A DNA stretch of 64,000 nt from RBG-13-51-18 sp963739395 (GTDB taxonomy: Bacteria > Chloroflexota > Dehalococcoidia > Dehalococcoidales > RBG-16-60-22): the NCBI GenBank assembly GCA_963739395.1, contig CAVUAE010000001.1, positions 744,001 through 808,000 on the forward strand, in the 5' to 3' direction. The stretch's first letter is position 1. Each line of letters starts with the position of its first letter. The notes below the pieces were generated by a model that saw only the letters and a program-made list of their open reading frames with translations, did no database searches and was not told the origin of the DNA. Below are positions 51,048 to 59,724 of the stretch, in pieces. The position numbers were made by a program, and so were the translations under genes.

Positions 51048-52118
51048 GTGAAGCAGATAAAACTTGGTAGAAAAACCATCGGTGACGCCAGTCCTGTTTT
51101 CATTATCGCCGAAATGGCATGGTCGCATGATGGTTCGGTAGCCAAGGCTAAAGCGATTATCAAAGGCGCTTACGACGCCGGTGCTGACGCCATTAGCCTA
51201 CATATCACCAGCCTGCCCGACTACATGGTGAAGGGCTACGGTCGGGCAACCAAACACACTATCTCCGTAGGTAAGAGAAAAGAAGATATCTATACCTACC
51301 TGGACAAACTAAACCTGAAAAACAAAGATTGGGAGACACTTTTTACTTATGCGCGGAGCTTGAGATTAGCGATCTGCGCCATGCCCAATGACTTACCAAG
51401 TCTTGAGTTTTGCCGGAATCTTAAGCCCGATGCCTATGTTATTGCTGCGGCGTGCTTTGCTGAAGAACGTATGGTTAAAGAGATAGCCCGAGAGAAAAAA
51501 CCGGTTATCCTGCGTATCGGCGGGGCGACTCTCGAGGAAATAAAAACGGTGGTTAACTTGATTAAAGAGCAAGGCACAACAGATATTGTTTTGTTGCACG
51601 GTATTCAGCTTTATCCCACCAAAATAGAAGATAACAATCTTAAACTTATTCCTTCATTGAAGGCTATGTTTGGCTTGTCCGTGGGTTTGGCCGACCACAT
51701 GGACGGTGACACAGAAGCCGCTATGATTCTGCCTCTGGTAGCTCTGGGCTTTGGCGCTAACGTCATCGAAAAGCACCTAACGCATAATCGTAAGCTTAAA
51801 GGCGAGGATTATATTTCAGCTCTAGACCCTGCTATGTTTAAAAAGCTGGTTGCCAATATCCGAGAGATAGAAAAATCGTTCGGTTCCGGTAAGTTTCATG
51901 CCCTCTCCGCGGGTGAATTACGCTACCGGGAAGTATCACGTAAAAGAACCGTTGCCGCTAGATTGATAAAAAAAGGCAAAAAAATAACTGAAGCTGATTT
52001 TACATTTAAACGCGCTAACGATGGCGTTTATCCCGATGAAGCAAAAAGTATTATCGGCAAGATGGCTAGAGTTGATATTAAAAAGGACGTTCCGTTAACA
52101 TGGGACAAACTCCGATAA
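51048..52118 (+). CDS. NeuB-family nonulosonate synthase, divergent paralogue with SAF domain
   Basis: The 356-residue protein has the NeuB barrel: PVFIIAEMAWSHDGSVAKAKAIIKGAYDAGADAISLHI near the start, VILRIGGATLEEIKTV, DIVLLHGIQLYPTKIEDNNL, and VGLADHMDGD with NVIEKHLTHNRKLKGED. The C-terminal SAF (antifreeze-like) domain starts near residue 285. Compared with the second synthase in the cluster, its N-terminal substrate region differs (HITSLPDYM in place of KFQTFHAE), so a different nonulosonic acid or related ketoacid may be made. It starts at a GTG with AAGGA upstream. Confidence 0.85.
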   Translation: MKQIKLGRKTIGDASPVFIIAEMAWSHDGSVAKAKAIIKGAYDAGADAISLHITSLPDYMVKGYGRATKHTISVGKRKEDIYTYLDKLNLKNKDWETLFTYARSLRLAICAMPNDLPSLEFCRNLKPDAYVIAAACFAEERMVKEIAREKKPVILRIGGATLEEIKTVVNLIKEQGTTDIVLLHGIQLYPTKIEDNNLKLIPSLKAMFGLSVGLADHMDGDTEAAMILPLVALGFGANVIEKHLTHNRKLKGEDYISALDPAMFKKLVANIREIEKSFGSGKFHALSAGELRYREVSRKRTVAARLIKKGKKITEADFTFKRANDGVYPDEAKSIIGKMARVDIKKDVPLTWDKLR

Positions 52119-52885
52119 AAAAAGACCATTTGAAAGTAGGCATATTCATCGGCGTAAGGATGAAGTCGACCAGACTGCCGAAGAAGGCGCTACTCGAAAT
52201 CAACGGTCGGACGGTTATCGAGCACCTTATCGACCGACTAAAATATAGCAAGTTAAAGGACGTTATAATATTATGCACTTCAACCCTCCCCGAAGATGCT
52301 ATTCTGGTTGATATCGCCCGTAAAAATACGATCGAGTCTTTCCAGGGCAGTCCGGAGGATAAGCTGGACCGGTATATGAATGCCGCCTTGAAATATGGCG
52401 TGGATTTTCTCATCATCACCGAGGGCGACAATATTTTCTTCGAACCGGATATTATCGATGAAATCATCAGGATTTACCAGCGGACAGGTGCGGATTATAT
52501 CGGCTGCAAAGGATTACCGCTGGGTACCGCTCCGCACGGTCTTAAGCTTGAAGCGCTGCAAAAAGTAGTGCAGATGAAAGCTGAAAACGACACCGAGGTC
52601 TGGGGACCCTACTTCACCGATACCGGACTTTTTCATGTCGAATATCTAGAAGTCAACGGCATTTTAAAACGTCCGGACCTAAGAATGACACTCGATTACC
52701 CTGAAGACTATGAGTTTTTCAAGGAGGTTTTAAAGAACTTATATAAACCGGGTAAACTGCTGCACCTGCAGGATATTATCGCTTTCCTTGATAAAAACCC
52801 GCAAGTTGTAGCTATTAATAAAAATGCGCAGGAATTATTTCTGCAGCATATTAAAAAGTCCCCTCCCATTAAACTGAAGAGGTAA
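52100..52885 (+). CDS. Cytidylyltransferase (CMP-nonulosonate/SpsF-like)
   Basis: The 261-residue enzyme has the nucleotide-binding start VGIFIGVRMKSTRLPKKALLEINGRTVIEHLIDRLK, then EGDNIFFEPDIIDEI and LRMTLDYPEDYEFFKEV. These place it in the CMP-sugar/SpsF cytidylyltransferase group. It would activate the acids made by the flanking synthases with CTP. It overlaps the first synthase by 19 bases and is followed by neuB, so the three genes are tightly coupled. It is the only cytidylyltransferase in the cluster. Confidence 0.85.
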   Translation: MGQTPIKKDHLKVGIFIGVRMKSTRLPKKALLEINGRTVIEHLIDRLKYSKLKDVIILCTSTLPEDAILVDIARKNTIESFQGSPEDKLDRYMNAALKYGVDFLIITEGDNIFFEPDIIDEIIRIYQRTGADYIGCKGLPLGTAPHGLKLEALQKVVQMKAENDTEVWGPYFTDTGLFHVEYLEVNGILKRPDLRMTLDYPEDYEFFKEVLKNLYKPGKLLHLQDIIAFLDKNPQVVAINKNAQELFLQHIKKSPPIKLKR

Positions 52886-52902
52886 GATTTTAAAGTTGTA
52901 AG

Positions 52903-53949
52903 ATGTTAACGATAAAAATCAGCAACAAAGTGATAGGAAAAAATCAGCCCTGCTTTATTATCGCCGAAGCCGGCGTGAACCATAACGGAGATATTAAACT
53001 GGCTAAAAAACTGGTGGATATCGCCGTGGAAGCTAGGGCTGACGCTGTAAAATTTCAGACCTTCCATGCAGAAGCTTTAGTAACTGCCACAGCTGAAAAG
53101 GCAACCTATCAAAAAGAGACTACAGGCAGCGGTACGCAACTAGAGATGCTTAAAAAACTGGAATTAAAAGATAGTGAATTTAAAGAGCTGGTGAAATATG
53201 CCAATAGTCGGGGGATAATTTTCCTCTCAACGCCTTTCGATACCGGCAGCGTTGATTTACTGGCGAAACTGGGCGTACCGGCTTATAAAATCGCCTCCGG
53301 CGAAATCAATAACTTTATCCTTTTAAAACATATCGCCAGCAAGCAAAAACCTATCATTCTCTCTACCGGCATGTCCACCTTGCGTGAAGTAGAAGAAGCA
53401 GTGAAATTCCTGAAAAAAGAAGGCGCTAAAAATATCGTGCTGCTGCATTGTGTTACGGCTTATCCAGCTAAAGTTGAAGATACCAACCTAAAAGCGATGG
53501 AGACGATGCAGCAACTTTTTAACCTGCCGGTAGGTTTATCCGACCATACTATGGGCATTTACGTGCCCATAGCTGCAGTAGCGTTAGGAGCTTGTGTCAT
53601 CGAAAAACATTTTACGATTGATAGAAATTTACGCGGTCCGGACCATCGTGCCTCGCTGGAGCCAGAAGAACTTAAAGAAATGGTGCGCGCTATTAGAGAT
53701 ATCGAAAAGGCATCGGGCGACGGCTTAAAACGTCCCACTAAAACGGAAGAGGCGAATAAAAAAATTGCCCGCCGGAGTCTGGTAGCCAAAGTCGATATTC
53801 CTAAAGGAAGTACAATCACTGAAAAAATGCTGGATATCAAAAGACCCGCCACGGGGATAGAGCCTAAATATCTTGATAAAGTAATTGGTAAAAAAGCCAA
53901 GATTAGTATTAAAGCCGGCGAAGTTTTAACTTTTACAAAGATAAAGTGA
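52903..53949 (+). CDS. neuB: N-acetylneuraminate (or legionaminate) synthase
   Basis: The 348-residue protein has canonical motifs: CFIIAEAGVNHNGDIKLAKKLVDIAVEARADAVKFQTF, YKIASGEINNFILLKHI, PIILSTGMSTLREVEEAV, GLSDHTMGIYVPIAAVALGACVIEKHFTIDRNLRGPDHRAS, and the C-terminal SAF domain (RRSLVAKVDIPKGSTI). It condenses PEP with an N-acylhexosamine. Because the next gene is a hydrolysing UDP-GlcNAc 2-epimerase, the sugar is likely ManNAc or a related 6-deoxy derivative. Confidence 0.92.
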   Translation: MLTIKISNKVIGKNQPCFIIAEAGVNHNGDIKLAKKLVDIAVEARADAVKFQTFHAEALVTATAEKATYQKETTGSGTQLEMLKKLELKDSEFKELVKYANSRGIIFLSTPFDTGSVDLLAKLGVPAYKIASGEINNFILLKHIASKQKPIILSTGMSTLREVEEAVKFLKKEGAKNIVLLHCVTAYPAKVEDTNLKAMETMQQLFNLPVGLSDHTMGIYVPIAAVALGACVIEKHFTIDRNLRGPDHRASLEPEELKEMVRAIRDIEKASGDGLKRPTKTEEANKKIARRSLVAKVDIPKGSTITEKMLDIKRPATGIEPKYLDKVIGKKAKISIKAGEVLTFTKIK

Positions 53950-53950
53950 A

Positions 53951-55102
53951 ATGAAAAAAGTAGCTGTCGTTACGGGAACCAGGGCTGAATATGGCATTCT
54001 TTTGCCGGTCCTAAAAGCGATACAAGCCCAAAAAGAGCTGGAGCTTTTGCTCATCGCCACGGGGATGCATCTTTCTCGTGATTTCGGTTATACCGTTGAT
54101 GAAATCGTAAAAGACGGCTTTAAAATCGATGCTCGAGTAGACATGTCAGCCAGTGATGATACGCTTGGGGCGATGGCGCAATCCATCGGGCAAGGCATCA
54201 TCGGTTTGACACGTACGTGGGAGAAACTTAAGCCGGATGTTATCGTTGTTTTAGGCGACCGTATAGAGCCTTTAGCCGCCGCTATTTCCGGCGCCTACAT
54301 GAATATCCCCGTAGCCCATATTCATGGCGGCGATGCTACCAAAGGCGGACTCGATGAATATGCCCGCCACGCCATTACCAAGTTCGCCCACATCCACTTC
54401 CCCGCCACACAAAAAAGCGCCGAGAGGATCATAAAAATGGGTGAGGATAAATGGCGAGTGCATATGGTCGGCTCGCCGGCGCTGGACGTTATTTTAAACG
54501 AAAAACTGCTTTCACATAAGTCGGTAATTAAAAAGTTCGGTTTAGATACGTCGCAGCCTCTAATCCTGATGGTGCAGCACTCCGTAACCACAGAGGTAGA
54601 CCAAGCAGCGAAACAAGTGACCGAAACTCTGGAGGCATTAGTCGCTACAGGCTATCCAGTAATTGTGTTTTATCCTAACTCCGATGCCGGAGGACGCAGT
54701 ATCTTAAAACGGATAAAGCAATATGAAAAAAAATACCCTATTTTCAAGGTCATTCCCAGCTTACCCCGCCGTGAATATTTAAGTCTACTGAGTGTTGCCA
54801 GTGTATTGGTGGGCAATTCCAGTAGCGGCATGATAGATTCTCCATCATTTGGTGTGCCTGCCGTAAACATCGGCACGCGGCAAGAAGGCAGAGAAAGAGG
54901 CGATAACGTAATCGACGTTGAGTATAACCGTAAAGAAATTATCAAAGCTATCAAGAAAGCCCTTACCGACCAGGCATTCCTTAACAAGGTAAAGCGCTGT
55001 TATAATCCTTATGGCGATGGTAAAGCCAGTATCAGAATCACGGAAGTGCTTAGCGACATGAAAATAACACCTGAATTACTCCAGAAGAAAATCACATACT
55101 AA
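53951..55102 (+). CDS. neuC: UDP-N-acetylglucosamine 2-epimerase (hydrolysing)
   Basis: The 383-residue GT-B-fold enzyme has VAVVTGTRAEYGILLPVLKAI, MGHLSRDFGYTV-like MHLSRDFGYTVDEI, IVVLGDRIEPLAAAISG, IAHIHGGD-type VAHIHGGDATKGGLDEYARHAITKFAHIHF, and SSGMIDSPSFGVPAVNIGTRQEGRERG. These distinguish the hydrolysing NeuC/LegG group from the WecB group encoded near 62 kb. It yields ManNAc (or a 6-deoxy-diacetamido mannose) for the synthase. It starts two bases after neuB. Confidence 0.92.
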   Translation: MKKVAVVTGTRAEYGILLPVLKAIQAQKELELLLIATGMHLSRDFGYTVDEIVKDGFKIDARVDMSASDDTLGAMAQSIGQGIIGLTRTWEKLKPDVIVVLGDRIEPLAAAISGAYMNIPVAHIHGGDATKGGLDEYARHAITKFAHIHFPATQKSAERIIKMGEDKWRVHMVGSPALDVILNEKLLSHKSVIKKFGLDTSQPLILMVQHSVTTEVDQAAKQVTETLEALVATGYPVIVFYPNSDAGGRSILKRIKQYEKKYPIFKVIPSLPRREYLSLLSVASVLVGNSSSGMIDSPSFGVPAVNIGTRQEGRERGDNVIDVEYNRKEIIKAIKKALTDQAFLNKVKRCYNPYGDGKASIRITEVLSDMKITPELLQKKITY

Positions 55103-55110
55103 GGCGACAT

Positions 55111-55767
55111 ATGAACGTAGTAATAATCGGCGCGGGAGGTCACGGCAGGGTCGTCCTCGATATTTTACATCACGACATCAATGTAGGGTCGCTATCTCTG
55201 GTCGATGACGACGATAAATACAAGAACAACATGATTGACGGCGCGCCGGTGCTGGGCAAAATCAACTCCCTCCCATCACTCATACCCAAGCACCGTCTTG
55301 GCGGAGCCATCATCGCCATCGGAGACAACAAAACACGCGCCAGAATTTATAAGAACATAGCCAGTATGGGACTGAAAATCGTTAATGCCATTCACCCGCA
55401 TGCGCTGATTGCCAGGGACGTCATCATCGGCGAAGGCTCGGTCATTGCTGCTGGAGTCATTATCGGCACAGGCAGTCGCATCGGTAACAACGTCATTATC
55501 AACACCGGCGTTATTATCGAGGCGGAAAATATCATCGATGACCATACCCATATTTCACCCGGGGTTAATCTGGCGGGAAAAGTTACGATAAAGAAATACA
55601 CCCAGGTTGGACTGGGCGTTAACGTGATTCATGATATAACTATCGGCGAGAATGTCATGGTTGGCGCGGGCGCAATTATAATTAAGGATGTCCCGGATAA
55701 CTCACTGGCGGTAGGTACGCCTGCCAGGGTCATCCGCCAAAACGACGTCATTAAAAAGAAAAAATAG
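55111..55767 (+). CDS. NeuD/PglD-like sugar O/N-acetyltransferase, copy 1
   Basis: The 218-residue protein has a short Rossmann-like N-domain (VVIIGAGGHGRVVLDIL) and a left-handed beta-helix of hexapeptide repeats from residue 100 (IGEGSVIAAGVIIGTGSRIGNNVIINTGVII, with catalytic-type H in DDHTHISPG). This is the NeuD/PglD layout. In sialic acid clusters these acetylate the sugar or its precursor. A paralogue follows. Confidence 0.88.
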   Translation: MNVVIIGAGGHGRVVLDILHHDINVGSLSLVDDDDKYKNNMIDGAPVLGKINSLPSLIPKHRLGGAIIAIGDNKTRARIYKNIASMGLKIVNAIHPHALIARDVIIGEGSVIAAGVIIGTGSRIGNNVIINTGVIIEAENIIDDHTHISPGVNLAGKVTIKKYTQVGLGVNVIHDITIGENVMVGAGAIIIKDVPDNSLAVGTPARVIRQNDVIKKKK

Positions 55768-55794
55768 TATAACGCACATGGGACGAGGTGAACA

Positions 55795-56427
55795 ATGAAG
55801 ATAGCCATCATCGGAGCCGGGGGTATGGCGAGGATAGTCTACGAGATACTTAGCTATGACCGTAATATAGAAATAGTGGCCTTCGTGGATAATGTGAAAC
55901 GCAGCGGTAAGGAAACGATGAAGAACATCCCCGTCATCGGCGACCATTCGGTACTGCCGGGACTGCTGAAAAAAAGTGTCAGAGGCGCGATTATCGCTGT
56001 AAGCATGAATGATATCCGTGCCAATCACTATAAAAAGCTAAAGAAAATGGGCTTTGAGTTTGTTAATGCTATTCACCCCACCGCCTCCATTTCACCCAGC
56101 GTAAAAATGGGTTCCGGCATCACCATATCCATCGGGGCGATTATCAGCACCGGAGTGCAAATCGCCGACAATGTGATTATCAATACCGGCGCCATTATCG
56201 ACCATGAATGTGAAATCGGCGAAGGCGCACTCATCGGCTCGGGTTGCTCGCTGGCAGGCAAGGTCATCGTTAAAAAAGGCGCCTTGATTAATATTGGCTC
56301 ATCGGTGAAAGAAATCGTCACCATCGGCGAAAACTCCATCATCAATGCAGGCTCGATAGTGCTGGAAGATATTCCGGATAATGTTGTCGCTGGAGGCGTC
56401 CCCGCTAAAATATTAAAAAGGCTTTAA
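55795..56427 (+). CDS. NeuD/PglD-like sugar acetyltransferase, copy 2
   Basis: The 210-residue protein repeats the layout of its upstream neighbour: KIAIIGAGGMARIVYEIL, VIGDHSVLPGLLKKSVRGAIIAV, the hexapeptide helix with INTGAIIDHECEIGEGALIGSGCSLAG (His and Glu in the active-site position), and PDNVVAGGVPAKILKRL at the end. Two acetyltransferases suggest two acetyl groups or two sugars. The GAGGTG site precedes the ATG. Confidence 0.88.
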   Translation: MKIAIIGAGGMARIVYEILSYDRNIEIVAFVDNVKRSGKETMKNIPVIGDHSVLPGLLKKSVRGAIIAVSMNDIRANHYKKLKKMGFEFVNAIHPTASISPSVKMGSGITISIGAIISTGVQIADNVIINTGAIIDHECEIGEGALIGSGCSLAGKVIVKKGALINIGSSVKEIVTIGENSIINAGSIVLEDIPDNVVAGGVPAKILKRL

Positions 56428-56456
56428 ACCAATTCCTTTAGTTAAAGGTAATAACA

Positions 56457-57560
56457 TTGGGAAAAGATATAGTCATTATCTGCACCGCATACCCGCAGAT
56501 TAAAAACGCTCTATACGTAGCTTTGGACAACTATCAGCAACAGCCGACCAGTTTGCTTGTTCATGGCTATACCGACCTGTTTAAGTTTTTCACCGTCATC
56601 AATGAAAAGGTATTTCTTAACGCTGTAAACATCATGTTTATTGATAGTTACCATGGTAAGAAAACTAAGTCCGGCAGCAAAGTTGCTCGAGCCTTTGGCG
56701 TCCTGCGGAATTTCTTTGAAGAAAAGCGTTTCTTGAAAGAATCATATAAAAAGCATCTGGCTAAATTCAGGGATGCGGAAGTATATTTTTTTAACCGGAA
56801 CTTCGTTTCCAGTGAATTCTATTTATTACGGAAACTTGCAACTGCCAACAAGCTAATTTATATGCCCGCCCCGCTTTATCAGCACCTTGATTTCCAAAAT
56901 ACTACCCCTAAAAATCTTAAAGAACTGGTATATTTGTTACGCTGGAAACTAGCCTATGGCTGGAGCGTATATCTTAACCGTGAACGCACCGGCACTATCG
57001 CCCCATCTATTCCAGACTCTTTTATGCGTCAACACGTGCAAAAAATAATGGAGTCTGAAGAAAGCTACAAAGCCATTGAAGGACTGGATATGCGCCGCTT
57101 CAGGGTTTTTGATACGGGAAATTTTAGCGTCATGTACTTTCACGATAACTTAATCCGCGGTGGTTATATTACCGACATTGGCGCCTTCAATAAACTGCTG
57201 GCTGATGTTTTTGATATTATTAAAAAACATGTCCCGGAAAATAAAGTGGCGCGTAAGTTACACCCCAGTCCCCACGAAGGTGAAATTATACCGACGTATG
57301 GTAAGCTTCTGCCGGACTATATCCCTGCCGAGTTTCTTTATAACGATAACGTTAAGATATATTTAGGACTTAGTTCCATGGCATTAGCTAACGTGGAAAG
57401 AGGTAACGCTGTTTCTTTGATAGATATGGTTAAGTTCCGCGATGATACCACCGGAGAAAATTTAAAAAAAGTGTTATTACAGGCAAGCAAGTCTAAAATA
57501 CTTTTCCCGAAATCGTTAAAAGAGTTCGAAGAGATATTGGTGGGGTTGAAGATAAAGTAG
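56457..57560 (+). CDS. Putative polysialyltransferase-like (GT-B) protein
   Basis: The 367-residue protein begins GKDIVIICTAYPQIKNALYVAL and contains KVARKLHPSPHEGEIIPTYG, then YIPAEFLYNDNVKIYLGLSSMALANVERG. The HP and SS residues in that C-terminal part resemble the alpha-2,8-polysialyltransferase/GT52-type fold. The similarity is weak and comes from pattern recognition, so another GT-B transferase is possible. The TTG start at 56457 has AAAGGTA upstream. Its place at the end of a nonulosonic acid operon supports a role in transferring these sugars. Confidence 0.55.
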   Translation: MGKDIVIICTAYPQIKNALYVALDNYQQQPTSLLVHGYTDLFKFFTVINEKVFLNAVNIMFIDSYHGKKTKSGSKVARAFGVLRNFFEEKRFLKESYKKHLAKFRDAEVYFFNRNFVSSEFYLLRKLATANKLIYMPAPLYQHLDFQNTTPKNLKELVYLLRWKLAYGWSVYLNRERTGTIAPSIPDSFMRQHVQKIMESEESYKAIEGLDMRRFRVFDTGNFSVMYFHDNLIRGGYITDIGAFNKLLADVFDIIKKHVPENKVARKLHPSPHEGEIIPTYGKLLPDYIPAEFLYNDNVKIYLGLSSMALANVERGNAVSLIDMVKFRDDTTGENLKKVLLQASKSKILFPKSLKEFEEILVGLKIK

Positions 57561-57578
57561 CTTTTCCTGTTTCAGCGT

Positions 57579-58433
57579 CTATTCCCTTACCCCGTAGTCC
57601 TTTTTTATCGCCTCATTTACCTCATCCACGGCTTTTATGAGTTTTACATTATGCCGCTTCTTCGCGAAGTTGATAAATGCCTTCAAGTCCTTCGGCAAAC
57701 ATGCCCCTCCGAAGGCTTTACCGTGAACGCTGCCGTACTTGCCTATGCGAGGGTCCAGTGAGGCGATATCAGCTACAGTTTGCGAATTAACGCCTAGTTT
57801 TTTACAGATCAGGAAAATTTCGTTCCAATAAGAAATCTTTGCGGCGAGCATACAATTAGACGCGTACTTTATCATTTCCGCTGTCTTTGGGTCTGTTCTG
57901 TATATCGGCATATTCAGCGGCTTATAAAGATTGGCGAGGATGTCACCGGACTTTTTGTCATACTCCCCGATTACTATTCGGTCTTCATTGGCGAAGCCCT
58001 TAACATACTTGGCGTCATCGGTCCACATATGTGAAGACTGAGTGATAAATTCCGGGTTCATACAGACGCCCAATTCCTCGCCGACTTTCTTATATTTATT
58101 TAGAATCGGGATAACAACATCTTCGGTCGTGGTCGGGATTACCGTGCTTTTTACTACCACGAGATAATAACTTTGCCTGGATTTTAAAGCTTTGCCAATC
58201 TCTTCCGCATCATCTTTAAGAAAACTTAGGTCGATTTTCCCTTTTTCCGTCGGGGTGGGGACACATAAAAAAGATATATCCGATTTTTCAACGGCTTCGG
58301 TGATGTTTTTCGTAAAATTCGGCAGCTTTTTATCGACGACATCGAAGAATATTACTTCATTCCCCAGACCGATAAGTCCTTTACCTACCGTCTCGCCGAT
58401 ATACCCGCTACCGATAATTGCTATCTTAGCCAT
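57579..58433 (-). CDS. UDP-glucose/GDP-mannose dehydrogenase family protein, short form
   Basis: The protein (284 residues from the ATG at 58433; a GTG at 58451 would overlap the preceding stop) has the NAD-binding IAIIGSGYIGETVGKGL, FLCVPTP, VVVKSTVIPTTTEDVV and CMNPEF. It carries the catalytic Cys in GGACLPKDLKAFINFA. It ends about 35 residues past this point, so the C-terminal UDP-binding domain of usual family members (about 400-450 residues) is missing. No coding remnant of it follows, since the stop is 18 bases from the convergent gene. It may oxidise an unusual sugar nucleotide or act with a partner. Confidence 0.85.
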   Translation of the reverse strand: MAKIAIIGSGYIGETVGKGLIGLGNEVIFFDVVDKKLPNFTKNITEAVEKSDISFLCVPTPTEKGKIDLSFLKDDAEEIGKALKSRQSYYLVVVKSTVIPTTTEDVVIPILNKYKKVGEELGVCMNPEFITQSSHMWTDDAKYVKGFANEDRIVIGEYDKKSGDILANLYKPLNMPIYRTDPKTAEMIKYASNCMLAAKISYWNEIFLICKKLGVNSQTVADIASLDPRIGKYGSVHGKAFGGACLPKDLKAFINFAKKRHNVKLIKAVDEVNEAIKKDYGVRE

Positions 58434-58437
58434 AATT

Positions 58438-59724
58438 TTACTTTCTCCCACCAGTTATTTGTTCAAGTACTTCGGAATATTTCCTCGCCATCTCGCGATG
58501 ACTATATTTCTTGATTTTTGTAACATCACCAAAATAATTTACTTTCCCCGTTTTCTTATATTCAGTATAAAACTCCATAATGGCTTTTTTTACCTCTTCG
58601 ATAGTTCGGCAATATACCCCTGCCTTGGTTTCATCGAGGAGAGCTTTAGTCACGTCATTACCGGAACCACCAATAGACAAAATCGGTCTTACTGCTGCTA
58701 AATATTCAAAACCCTTTAATGGGTGCCAACCCCTTTCCTTTTCATCTTCCCAATTCAGCAGAAGCAATAAATGAGATTCCCTCTGCTTTTTAATAGCATC
58801 CAGTTGTGATGTCGGCCCATAATGTTTGACGATATCAGATAGCCCGTACTCTTGAATCGTCTGGGTCATCCAGTTCATTTCCAGACCATAAAATCTCACC
58901 TCAACATCGTCGGTTTTCAAGTTCCCTTCAGCTACCAATTCCTTTAATGCCTGAAAAAATCTGGTGGGGTCCGTTTTACCGGTATAAATTCTGCCGGTAT
59001 AAGTGATGGTGAATTTTTTAGTCAATGCCTCGGGTGGGACATTCAACATATCCGGGTCAAAACCATTAGTGATAGCGTATATCTTCTTGTTCTTATGGAG
59101 CGTACCCAGTTTATACGCCCACGGCTGGGAAACAGTAACCAAGGCATCGGCAGCACCTAAAGTCTTAAGCTCTAATCGCTTATCTATCATTCTTCTTAAA
59201 GAACCATAACTATAATTATGGTTTTGGGTCCAGAGGTCGCGTAGGTCAGCCGCCCAGGGAATCTTATATATAGATTTTAATTTACGAGCAATAATGTGGG
59301 TGGTTAACGGCGCGGAAGTACTGATGATGGCGTCTATCTTTTCTTTCTTTAAAAATTCCTTGCCGGTCTTAATGGCATATGGTTTCCAGCATTTTTCTGA
59401 ATCCGGATAGTTGATAATTTCTCCAGCGAGCGTAAGTAAGGAATCTAAAAACGATTCCTTTTTGGTAACCCCTAAACGGTTCTTTATCTGCTTTCTTAAA
59501 TCACTTTCTGGATTCAGCTGTAAAAGTTTCCTTAAGAAACTGGCTGCTTCGCGGTAGCCGGTTTCTACAATCCTGTATCTGGAGTCGGCTTTACCTTGGA
59601 TGGGTGCAGTGAGGATAATAGGCTCCCAGCCGAACTCGGGGAGGTATTTAGCCAGTCCGAGCAGCCTGGGACTGCCTAATTGACGCAGCGGAAAAGGATA
59701 GCCTATGAGTAGAACTTTTTTCAC
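58438..59724 (-). CDS. Glycosyltransferase (GT4-like)
   Basis: The 428-residue protein has the GT-B layout: an N-terminal LLIGYPFPLRQLGSPRLLGLAKYLPEFGWEPIILT, a middle ADLRDLWTQN, VTVSQPWAYKL and AITNGFDPDML, and a C-terminal FTITYTGRIYTGKTDPTRFFQAL with FEYLAAVRPILSIGGSGNDVT. These are the family-4 acceptor and donor regions. It lies in the minus-strand polysaccharide operon between the aminotransferase and the short dehydrogenase, overlapping the former by 4 bases. Confidence 0.88.
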   Translation of the reverse strand: MKKVLLIGYPFPLRQLGSPRLLGLAKYLPEFGWEPIILTAPIQGKADSRYRIVETGYREAASFLRKLLQLNPESDLRKQIKNRLGVTKKESFLDSLLTLAGEIINYPDSEKCWKPYAIKTGKEFLKKEKIDAIISTSAPLTTHIIARKLKSIYKIPWAADLRDLWTQNHNYSYGSLRRMIDKRLELKTLGAADALVTVSQPWAYKLGTLHKNKKIYAITNGFDPDMLNVPPEALTKKFTITYTGRIYTGKTDPTRFFQALKELVAEGNLKTDDVEVRFYGLEMNWMTQTIQEYGLSDIVKHYGPTSQLDAIKKQRESHLLLLLNWEDEKERGWHPLKGFEYLAAVRPILSIGGSGNDVTKALLDETKAGVYCRTIEEVKKAIMEFYTEYKKTGKVNYFGDVTKIKKYSHREMARKYSEVLEQITGGRK

